Source: Treponema sp.
Lineage (GTDB): Bacteria; Spirochaetota; Spirochaetia; Treponematales; Breznakiellaceae
DNA length: 12,401 nucleotides
Assembly (NCBI GenBank): GCA_031268245.1
Contig: JAIRXN010000056.1
Span: forward strand, 1-12,401
Reading direction: 5' to 3'
The number at the start of each line of letters is the position of its first letter. Position 1 is the first letter of the stretch. This document shows, piece after piece, positions 6,652-12,401 of the stretch. The position numbers and the translations under genes were made by a program. A model generated the notes under the pieces. The model did not search any database. It saw nothing but the letters and a program-made list of their open reading frames with translations, and had not been told where the DNA came from.

Positions 6652-7743
6652 TTACAGTAATATTACAGGGCACTTTCCCCTGTCCGCAACTTCTCCGATA
6701 ATTGCCGCATCGGAGTCATCTGCTTTTATGAGATCGCAGAGTTCCTGCGCCCTTTCCATGTCTACCGAAACAAGGAGTCCTCCCGATGTCTGGGGATCAA
6801 AGCAGATCTCCTGCACGGCCTCCGCCACGCCGTCTGTTTCCGCCCTGCCCGCCATGTGATTCCGGTTCCGCTGGGCTCCCGCAGTAATATAGAAGGCTTC
6901 CGCATACTCAATGGCTCCGGGAAGAAGGGGGAGAGCGCCCGATTCGATAAGTATGCTGTGTGAGTCCCCGGCCATTTCCGCCGCATGAGAGAGAAGCCCG
7001 AAGCCTGTAACGTCCGTGCAGGCATGAACCGGTTTTTCCGCGGCCCTGTTCATCGCGGTGATTTTCTCGGCCGCATAACGGTTAAGTCTCTCCATTGAAG
7101 AGACCGCCTTCTTTACGAATGCCTCATCCGCCTTCCCGGCCCTCATGGCAGACATTACAAGACCTATGCCCAGGGCCTTGGTGAGGATGAGGGCATCGCC
7201 TGTCTTGCAGGCATTGTTGCGCAGTACCAGTTCCTCTTCGGCGATCCCGGTGAGGGCAAGTCCGTACTTTATTTCATGATCGTATATCGAATGTCCCCCC
7301 GCAAGAACCGCACCGGCTTCCAGAATTTTTTCCGCTCCGCCGCGAAGGATCTCCGCAAGTATCGCCTTGTCCATTTTTTCCGGAAAGCAAACCATGTTGA
7401 GCGCAAAGAGGGGACGTGCGCCCATTGCGTAGATGTCGCTCAATGCGTTTGCCGCGGCGATCTTTCCAAAGAGAAAAGGATCGTCCACCATCGGCGGGAA
7501 AAAATCTACCGTGGAAACCAGTACCGTATTTTCGGCAATGCGGTACACCGCCGCATCTTCGTTACCGCCGAACCCCGCGATGAGGGCCGGATCGTTCTTC
7601 AGCCTGAGCCCTGAAAGGAGAGGGACAAGGGCGTCCGCTTCAATCTTGGCCCCGCATCCCCCCGACGTACAGCTTGACAGAAGCGACTGCGCCGGGGATT
7701 CGCTCCCGCCGTTTTTTACAGGTGAATAATTTGACAGTTCCAT
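6652..7743 (-). CDS. selD: Selenide, water dikinase (selenophosphate synthetase)
   Basis: Makes selenophosphate from selenide and ATP. Counting from ATG 7741-7743 it has 363 residues, normal for SelD. The N-terminal catalytic motif is SGGCGAKI with C30 and K33, matching the C17/K20 spacing of the E. coli enzyme; the position holds Cys, not selenocysteine. Further family motifs are VSTVDFFPPMVDDPFLFGKIAAANALSDIYAMG (about 75-110), LAGGHSI, CTDVTGFGLLSHA and DPQTSGGLL near the C-terminus. An in-frame GTG lies two codons upstream (7747-7749). No ribosome-binding site precedes either start; instead a TATACT hexamer ends eight bases before the ATG, suggesting a leaderless or nearly leaderless mRNA. 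It is first in selD-yedF-DUF3343-yqeC and divergent from mocA. With no selA/selB/selC nearby, its selenophosphate may serve the molybdenum enzymes, but Sec genes could lie elsewhere. Confidence 0.96.
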   Translation of the reverse strand: MELSNYSPVKNGGSESPAQSLLSSCTSGGCGAKIEADALVPLLSGLRLKNDPALIAGFGGNEDAAVYRIAENTVLVSTVDFFPPMVDDPFLFGKIAAANALSDIYAMGARPLFALNMVCFPEKMDKAILAEILRGGAEKILEAGAVLAGGHSIYDHEIKYGLALTGIAEEELVLRNNACKTGDALILTKALGIGLVMSAMRAGKADEAFVKKAVSSMERLNRYAAEKITAMNRAAEKPVHACTDVTGFGLLSHAAEMAGDSHSILIESGALPLLPGAIEYAEAFYITAGAQRNRNHMAGRAETDGVAEAVQEICFDPQTSGGLLVSVDMERAQELCDLIKADDSDAAIIGEVADRGKCPVILL

Positions 7744-7759
7744 TGACACATAGTATAGT
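7731..7759 (+). promoter_or_regulatory. Strong sigma-70-like promoter for mocA-xdh
   Basis: TTGACA at 7731-7736 and TATAGT at 7754-7759, with an ideal 17-base spacer. The -35 lies within the first codons of selD on the other strand. Transcription should start near 7766, giving a leader of about 75 bases containing the 7784-7819 hairpin before the mocA start. A second TTGACA at 7743-7748 has no matching -10. Confidence 0.6.
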
Positions 7760-7779
7760 CATATTCAGGATTAAGGCAA
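7752..7779 (-). promoter_or_regulatory. Candidate selD promoter overlapping the mocA promoter
   Basis: On the minus strand TATACT (7752-7757) lies 16 bases downstream of TTGCCT (7774-7779, a weak -35). The -10 shares four bases with the plus-strand -10 TATAGT, so one near-palindromic AGTATAGT would serve both directions. The expected start point falls almost on the selD start codon. Confidence 0.45.
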
Positions 7780-7783
7780 GGGA

Positions 7784-7819
7784 AGCACTGATTTATTCGA
7801 ATGCGAATAAATCAGTGCT
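7784..7819. repeat. Perfect 16-bp inverted repeat with 4-base loop in the mocA leader
   Basis: AGCACTGATTTATTCG (7784-7799) is exactly complementary to CGAATAAATCAGTGCT (7804-7819) around an AATG loop. It lies between the divergent promoters and the mocA ribosome-binding site (GAGGA 7828-7832). There is no T run after it, and a terminator is not expected between divergent genes. An in-frame ATG of mocA (7801-7803) falls in the loop. Possible roles are an operator, a leader RNA hairpin or a remnant of a palindromic mobile repeat. Confidence 0.75.
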
Positions 7820-7827
7820 ACTTTAGT

Positions 7828-7832
7828 GAGGA
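7828..7832 (+). promoter_or_regulatory. Ribosome-binding site fixing the mocA TTG start
   Basis: GAGGA followed by seven bases and TTG at 7840-7842. It favours the TTG over the in-frame ATG at 7801, which lies in a hairpin loop with no purine-rich site before it. Confidence 0.65.
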
Positions 7833-7839
7833 TATTAAT

Positions 7840-8475
7840 TTGAGAGAAAGCGCTGTTGACGCCATTCTGATGGCCTCAGGTTTTTCACGGCGGTTCGGTG
7901 GAGAGAATAAACTGCTTGTTCCCTTCCGGGGGAAACCCCTGGTCAGACATACTCTCGAATTGGTCTCCGGCATTGATTGTATCAAAAATGTTATTCTTGT
8001 TACCTCGTTTGATGAGGTTGCCTCCGAAGCCCTGAAACTTTCGAATTTACGGAGTATTAAAATTATTCGCAATGATCATCCTGAAAGGGGGCAGCGGGAA
8101 TCTGTACGGCTCGGAGTGGAAGCTTCCTCCGCCGCCTGGTATCTCTTCTTCCCCTGTGACCAGCCCCTCTTGGATACGGAAACGGTAATGCGGATCATCG
8201 GGGCGGCTAAAACCGAAGGGCGGATTATTCAGCCCTTTTCCCGGCACGCCATGCAGAACGGCCCGGACGGGTCCGGCGAAAGGCGCCCGGGGAATCCGGT
8301 GTTGTTTTCCTCCTCTTTCCGTGAAGAATTGTTGTCCCTCAAGGAAGGGGAACATCCCCGGGACATAAAGGCGGGACATCCTGAGGCGGTGTATTCCATT
8401 GAAGTAAAAAATGAAACGGCGCTTTTCGATGCCGATGATCCTGAAACACTTTTGGAACTGGAAGGGTCCGGTTGA
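7840..8475 (+). CDS. mocA: Molybdenum cofactor cytidylyltransferase-like protein (MocA/YgfJ)
   Basis: Nucleotidyltransferase of the MobA/MocA family. MocA transfers CMP to molybdopterin to make the dinucleotide cofactor used by xanthine dehydrogenase-type enzymes. From the TTG start it has 211 residues. The N-terminal nucleotide-binding loop is ILMASGFSRRFGGENKLL (9-26, with K24), followed by LVPFRGKPLVRHTL, then RGQRESVRLG (83-92) and the metal-binding FFPCDQPLL (103-111). PGNPVLF lies near residue 151. Upstream the frame stays open to an ATG at 7801, adding 13 residues with no family resemblance. It is first in mocA-xdh, and its TGA overlaps the ATG of the fused hydroxylase (TGATG). YgfJ-type members may act on a modified cofactor specific to the selenium-dependent enzymes; cytidylyl versus guanylyl specificity cannot be settled by eye. 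Confidence 0.88.
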   Translation: MRESAVDAILMASGFSRRFGGENKLLVPFRGKPLVRHTLELVSGIDCIKNVILVTSFDEVASEALKLSNLRSIKIIRNDHPERGQRESVRLGVEASSAAWYLFFPCDQPLLDTETVMRIIGAAKTEGRIIQPFSRHAMQNGPDGSGERRPGNPVLFSSSFREELLSLKEGEHPRDIKAGHPEAVYSIEVKNETALFDADDPETLLELEGSG

Positions 8476-11060
8476 TGCCGGTAAGCTTGATCGTTAACGG
8501 GAAAGAAGTTCAGGGTGAAGAAGACCGCAGGCTTCTTGATTTCCTCCGTTACGATCTTCATTTGACCGCCGCAAAAAACGGCTGCGCTTCGGGAGCCTGC
8601 GGAGCGTGTACCGTCCTGCTTGACGGGAAGGCTGTGCGTTCATGCGTATTGACTCTGGGAAAATGCGCAGGAAAAAAAGTTGTCAGCCCCGAAGGTTTGA
8701 ACATACGGGAAAGGGAAGTGTATGCCTTTGCGTTTGCCGAAGCCGGCGCGGTACAGTGCGGTTACTGTATTCCCGGCATGGTGATGGCAGCCAAGGCTCT
8801 CCTTGATGCAAACTCCGATCCGGACGAAGCGGAGATCCGCAGAGCGCTGAGGCCGAACATCTGCCGCTGTACAGGCTATGTAAAGATCGTCAGGGCAATA
8901 CTCCTGGCCGCGGAATTGTTCCGGAACGGCAGACCTGTTCCAAAAAAAAAATTCAGCGGCAGGCTGGGAGAAAAGTTTCACCGCATCGATACGGAAACAA
9001 AAACACTGGGAACCGGAAAGTATGCGGACGATCTTTTCTTTGACAACATGCTTCATGCATCCGCTTTGCGGGCCGCTCATCCCCGTGCAAGGATTTTAAA
9101 AATTGATACGACGGAAGCCCTCTCTCACCCGGATTGTGTTGCGATCTTTACCGCGGCCGATGTTCCGGGCAATAACAAGATAGGCCATCTCGCTTTTATT
9201 TCCGATTATGATGTGATGATCGGCGAAGGAGGCGTCACCCGTTTTGTGGGAGACGCCGTAGCGCTTGTGGTATGTACGGGAAAGGGGAGCCTTGAAAAGG
9301 TAAAGGCCCTCATCCGTGTAGACTACGAAGTTCTGGAACCGCTTCTCAGTCCCGCCTCCGCAATGGCGGAAGGAGCGCCGCTGATCCACAACAGGGAGCG
9401 CAACATACTGGCCCATGAACATCTTGTTCGCGGAAACGCGGAAAAGGCCATCGCGGAATCGAGGCATGTTGTGAGCAGGCATTTTTCAACACCCTTTACG
9501 GAACATGCGTTCATGGAGCCTGAATGCGCCATCGCCCTTCCCGACGGAGATGATAAACTCGTTCTCTATTCCGGCGGACAGAGTGTCTACGATGAACGGC
9601 GGGAATGTTCCCGTATGCTCGGTATTAAGCCGGAACAGATCAGGGTAAGGGGACAGCTTGTCGGCGGCGGTTTCGGAGGCAAGGAGGATATGAGTGTTCA
9701 GCATCATGCGTGTCTTGCCGCATGGCTTCTCAAAAAACCGGTAAAGGTCTGCCTGAGCAGGGAAGAGAGTATCGCTGTTCACCCTAAACGCCACGCCATG
9801 GAAATGGATTTTACGCTGGGCTGTGATGAAGAGGGAAGGCTCACCGGAATGAAGGCGGTGATCGTTTCCGATACCGGGGCCTATGCGAGTCTTGGCGGGC
9901 CTGTGCTCCAGCGGGCCTGTACCCATGCGGCAGGGCCCTACAATTTTCAGAACATTGATATAGAAGGAACTGCGGTCTATACCAACAATATTCCTGCGGG
10001 GGCCTTCCGCGGTTTCGGAGTAACCCAGTCCTGCTTTGCCATGGAAAGCTGCCTCAATCTCCTTGCGGCAATGGCCGGCCTTAGCCCATGGGAAATCCGT
10101 TACCGCAATGCGATACATCCCGGAGAATCCCTGCCCAACGGACAGATTGCCGGAGACGATACGGAGCTTGAGGCATGTCTTCTTGCGTTAAAAGAGAAAT
10201 TTGAAGAGGTGGCGAAAACCGGAAAGACTGCGGGCATTGCCTGCGCCATGAAGAACTCAGGTCTCGGTGTGGGACTTCCCGATACGGGCCGCTGCATCAT
10301 CTCAATTGAAAAAGGAAAGCTTCATATCAGAACCAGCGCCGCCTGTATCGGTCAGGGACTTGCAACGGTAGTTTTGCAGATCGCATGCGAGACTACCGGT
10401 CTTCCTCCCGGCGTCTTTACGGTTGAAGCTCCCGACACGGAACGCACTCCCGATTCAGGCACCACCACCGCTTCCCGGCAGACTCTCTTTACCGGAGAGG
10501 CATTGCATCAGGCTGCATTGAAACTCAAGGCTGCCATGGATGAAGCGCATGGCAGCCTCGCATCCCTTGAGGGGAAGGAATTCTACGGCGAGTATCTGGG
10601 CCTAACCGATCCTATGGGTTCCGGCAAGACGAATCCGGTAAGCCATGTGGCCTACGGCTATTCCGCCGTGATGGCGATCCTTGACAACGAAGGCAGGGTT
10701 GACAGTATCACTGCGGCCTACGACATAGGGACTGTGGTAAACCCCCTGTCCGCGGAAGGCCAGATCGAAGGCGGTCTCCTCATGGGGATGGGCTATGCCC
10801 TTACCGAGGACTTTCCCCTGGAGGGAGGCCGGCCCCTGCGGAAATACGGCGCACTGGGTCTCCTCCGTTCCGATGCGGCGCCCCCCATGGAGATCATCTT
10901 TGTAAAGCCGCGGCATCCTTCTTCCCTGGCATTCGGAGCCAAGGGAGTAGGGGAACTTGCCGCCATTCCGGTGTGTCCTGCAATAGGCGGGGCATATCTT
11001 GCAAGAGACGGCGTTCTCCGGGACAAGCTTCCCATGAAGGGAACCCCGTACCGTCCTTAA
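8475..11060 (+). CDS. xdhD: Selenium-dependent xanthine dehydrogenase-type molybdenum hydroxylase, Fe-S/Mo fusion
   Basis: An 861-residue fusion of a two-[2Fe-2S] domain and a molybdopterin catalytic domain, lacking an FAD domain, as in the selenium-dependent xanthine dehydrogenase family (E. coli relative XdhD). Fe-S ligands: C37, C42, C45, C57 and C95, C98, C130, C132. A KKK linker (157-159) leads to the hammerhead domain (LGTGKYADDL, 178-187) and the molybdenum domains: GGGFGGKED (397-405, E404 at the bovine E802 position), LQRA with R480 at about bovine R880, AFRGFG with R512, and GAKGVGELAAIP with the catalytic E827. It should hydroxylate purines or similar rings with a labile Mo-bound selenium rather than selenocysteine. 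ATG 8475 overlaps the mocA stop with AAGGG eight bases upstream; a TTG one codon earlier is possible. The linker is encoded by an A10 tract. The electron acceptor is unknown, since no FAD subunit is adjacent. The xdhD symbol is by family analogy. Confidence 0.92.
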   Translation: MPVSLIVNGKEVQGEEDRRLLDFLRYDLHLTAAKNGCASGACGACTVLLDGKAVRSCVLTLGKCAGKKVVSPEGLNIREREVYAFAFAEAGAVQCGYCIPGMVMAAKALLDANSDPDEAEIRRALRPNICRCTGYVKIVRAILLAAELFRNGRPVPKKKFSGRLGEKFHRIDTETKTLGTGKYADDLFFDNMLHASALRAAHPRARILKIDTTEALSHPDCVAIFTAADVPGNNKIGHLAFISDYDVMIGEGGVTRFVGDAVALVVCTGKGSLEKVKALIRVDYEVLEPLLSPASAMAEGAPLIHNRERNILAHEHLVRGNAEKAIAESRHVVSRHFSTPFTEHAFMEPECAIALPDGDDKLVLYSGGQSVYDERRECSRMLGIKPEQIRVRGQLVGGGFGGKEDMSVQHHACLAAWLLKKPVKVCLSREESIAVHPKRHAMEMDFTLGCDEEGRLTGMKAVIVSDTGAYASLGGPVLQRACTHAAGPYNFQNIDIEGTAVYTNNIPAGAFRGFGVTQSCFAMESCLNLLAAMAGLSPWEIRYRNAIHPGESLPNGQIAGDDTELEACLLALKEKFEEVAKTGKTAGIACAMKNSGLGVGLPDTGRCIISIEKGKLHIRTSAACIGQGLATVVLQIACETTGLPPGVFTVEAPDTERTPDSGTTTASRQTLFTGEALHQAALKLKAAMDEAHGSLASLEGKEFYGEYLGLTDPMGSGKTNPVSHVAYGYSAVMAILDNEGRVDSITAAYDIGTVVNPLSAEGQIEGGLLMGMGYALTEDFPLEGGRPLRKYGALGLLRSDAAPPMEIIFVKPRHPSSLAFGAKGVGELAAIPVCPAIGGAYLARDGVLRDKLPMKGTPYRP

Positions 11061-11079
11061 ATTTTTTTAACGGATGCGT

Positions 11080-11085
11080 TATACT
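11080..11085 (+). promoter_or_regulatory. -10-like TATACT six bases before ygfK ATG
   Basis: TATACT ends six bases before the ygfK ATG, so transcription starting at the usual distance would begin at the start codon itself. No ribosome-binding site is visible (TTGTAAC precedes ATG). The -35 region is poor (TTAAAT with a 17-base spacer). A short palindrome, TAACG-GATG-CGTTA (11068-11081), overlaps the upstream edge of the hexamer. Confidence 0.4.
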
Positions 11086-11091
11086 TGTAAC

Positions 11092-12401
11092 ATGAGTGAA
11101 ATTATGAGACCGATCCCCTTTCCGGATCTCCTCCGGCAGGTTGAAGGGGAGTACAAGAATCATGCTTCAATCTTTGGTATCAGGAGTGAAAAATTTTACC
11201 GGGGCGGCGGAAATTTCAGAATCTTCGGCCAATCCCTTGCTTCTCCGATAGGGCCTGCGGCAGGGCCCCATTCACAGCTTGCCCAGAACATCGCCGCCGC
11301 TTATCTTTCCGGCGCCCGCTTCATGGAACTCAAAACCGTACAGACAATGGACGGCGCACAGATGCGCAAGGCCGTCAGCCGGCCCTGCATCAATGCGATG
11401 GACTCAGGCTACAATGTCGAGTGGTCTACGGAACTGACCGTAGAGGAGGCGCTTGCCGAATATATCAAGGCATGGTTTCTCTGTCATGTGCTGGCACGGG
11501 AATACGGCCTTGCCGAACAGCGGGATTTCATGTTCAACATGAGCGTGGGCTACAGCTTTGAAGGGATCACATCGCCAAAGATTGACGCTTTTATTGAAGG
11601 GCTTAAGGACGCTTCAAGAACACGGGTCTGGGCTTCCTGTTACTCATGGATTGAAAACAATACCGGCGTCTTTACACATTTTTCAAAAAAGGATCTCGAA
11701 TCTATTTCTCCTGCCGTTTCTGCGGGCATTACCCTTTCAACATTGCACGGCTGTCCCCGTGAAGAGATTGAAAAGATAGCCGTTTATCTTATTGAAGAAA
11801 AGAAACTCAATACCTACATTAAGTGTAATCCTACTCTGCTGGGATACGAGACGGCCCGCCGTCTTCTGGACGAAATGGCTTATGATTCTGTTTCTTTTGA
11901 CGATCATCATTTCAAAAACGATCTTCAGTTTGACGATGCGATCGATATGATCCGCCGCCTGCTTGATACTGCAAAGAAAAGTAATGTGAGCTTCGGCGTA
12001 AAGCTTACCAATACTTTCCCGGTAGAGATAAAACAGGACGAACTTCCGGGAAACGAAATGTATATGTCAGGCCGCTCCCTCTTTCCCCTTTCCATAAACG
12101 TTGCAAAAAAACTTGCCGAAGTTTTTGGAGATGAACTTCCCGTTTCCTATTCGGGCGGCGCCGATGCCTTCAACCTGAAAGATATTCTTTCCTCGGGTAT
12201 CGCGCCTGTAACGGTTGCCACCACCCTGCTCAAACCGGGGGGCTACGAACGCTTCAAACAGCTTGCCATGATTTCCCGGGGGATAGAAACCGGGAAGGGC
12301 ATTAAGATGGAAGCCCTCAATGAATTGACTGCCCGGATAAGCGGAATGAAGCGTTACCGCCGGGAATACCGGCAGAGCGCTTCGCGGAAAACAAATTCAG
12401 A
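11092..12401 (+). CDS. ygfK: YgfK, putative selenate reductase subunit / FAD-NAD oxidoreductase (3' truncated)
   Basis: The first 436 residues of a long open frame that runs off the window; E. coli YgfK is about 1030 residues. The N-terminus MSEIMRPIPFPDLL and the segments SIFGI, IGPAAGPHSQLAQN, GARFMELKTVQ and VEWSTELTVEEAL closely follow E. coli YgfK. This part is a dihydroorotate-dehydrogenase-like TIM barrel (YIKCNPTLLGY, GVKLTNTFPV, YSGGADAFNL, GIAPVTVATTLLKPGGY). The glutamate-synthase-like FAD/NAD(P) and Fe-S domains expected later lie outside the window. YgfK genes track with selD and selenium-dependent hydroxylases; the 'selenate reductase' label comes from E. coli genetics, and a role in moving electrons from the hydroxylase is equally plausible. 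It starts 31 bp after the fused hydroxylase. The ATG matches the E. coli start but lacks a ribosome-binding site, and a TATACT hexamer lies six bases upstream. Confidence 0.92.
   Translation, partial: MSEIMRPIPFPDLLRQVEGEYKNHASIFGIRSEKFYRGGGNFRIFGQSLASPIGPAAGPHSQLAQNIAAAYLSGARFMELKTVQTMDGAQMRKAVSRPCINAMDSGYNVEWSTELTVEEALAEYIKAWFLCHVLAREYGLAEQRDFMFNMSVGYSFEGITSPKIDAFIEGLKDASRTRVWASCYSWIENNTGVFTHFSKKDLESISPAVSAGITLSTLHGCPREEIEKIAVYLIEEKKLNTYIKCNPTLLGYETARRLLDEMAYDSVSFDDHHFKNDLQFDDAIDMIRRLLDTAKKSNVSFGVKLTNTFPVEIKQDELPGNEMYMSGRSLFPLSINVAKKLAEVFGDELPVSYSGGADAFNLKDILSSGIAPVTVATTLLKPGGYERFKQLAMISRGIETGKGIKMEALNELTARISGMKRYRREYRQSASRKTNS

Noticed and set aside
6652..7743. Possible selenocysteine in SelD
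   Set aside because: The catalytic position is Cys (SGGCGAKI) and no in-frame UGA occurs within the gene.
9486..10118. Minus-strand open frame (210 codons) opposite the fused hydroxylase
   Set aside because: It is a mirror of the GC-structured coding strand, lacks a start site with SD and resembles no family. The sense protein has all expected motifs.
11061..11091. Intrinsic terminator after the fused hydroxylase
   Set aside because: T7 (11062-11068) is present, but there is no stable GC-rich stem before it. The only palindrome (TAACG/CGTTA) follows the T run.
1..12401. tRNA, rRNA, CRISPR array, intact transposase or phage genes
   Set aside because: I saw no periodic spacer repeats, tRNA-like folds or transposase/integrase frames; the intergenic spaces are too short for most of these.

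Overview
The window holds a selenium-dependent molybdenum hydroxylase (SDMH) locus of an anaerobic or facultative bacterium, built as two divergent transcription units that meet near position 7745. It contains two separate xanthine dehydrogenase-type enzymes: a three-subunit XdhABC on the minus strand and a fused Fe-S/molybdopterin protein of the 'selenium-dependent xanthine dehydrogenase' type on the plus strand. It also carries selenium-handling genes (selD, yedF, a DUF3343 protein, yqeC), a molybdenum-cofactor cytidylyltransferase-like gene (mocA/ygfJ), the start of ygfK (the so-called selenate reductase subunit), and a carbamate kinase. The gene content resembles the E. coli xdhABC / yqeA-yqeC-ygfJ-ygfK-xdhD neighbourhood and the purine-fermenting clusters of Clostridia and Treponema. 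Base composition looks balanced and TTG/GTG starts are frequent. I lean weakly towards a spirochaete (termite-gut Treponema type), but nothing in the sequence proves the taxon.

Layout. 2-289 (+) is the 3' end of an unrecognised protein, converging on and overlapping arcC. 276-1217 (-) is carbamate kinase. 1274-4981 (-) is xdhC, xdhB, xdhA, transcribed in the order A-B-C and then arcC. 4982-5094 is a 113-bp gap with a candidate promoter and an unusual inverted repeat flanked by 9-bp direct repeats. 5095-7743 (-) is yqeC, DUF3343, yedF, selD, transcribed in the order selD-yedF-DUF3343-yqeC with gaps of 13 bp, 9 bp and a 4-bp overlap. 7744-7839 is a divergent regulatory region with overlapping promoters and a perfect 16-bp-stem palindrome. 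7840-8475 (+) is mocA, 8475-11060 (+) is the fused enzyme, and 11092-12401 (+) is ygfK, cut by the window edge. No stretch above 300 bases lacks a gene.

How it fits together (inference from the families): SelD makes selenophosphate. YedF and the DUF3343 protein are candidate sulfur/selenium carriers. YqeC is a P-loop accessory protein of SDMH genomes, and MocA attaches a nucleotide to the molybdenum cofactor. The products would mature one or both hydroxylases with a labile, non-selenocysteine selenium at the molybdenum centre. The enzymes would oxidise purines or related heterocycles, YgfK would act in the redox chain, and carbamate kinase would recover ATP from carbamoyl phosphate released by ring breakdown. 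No selA/selB/selC, in-frame UGA or yqeB is present in the window.

The less ordinary observations are: leaderless-looking starts for selD and ygfK; a shared -10 in the divergent promoter; an A10 tract exactly at the domain junction of the fused enzyme; an IS-footprint-like element upstream of xdhA; yedF and DUF3343 in one frame separated by a single TAG; and a difference between the two molybdenum subunits at substrate-binding positions.
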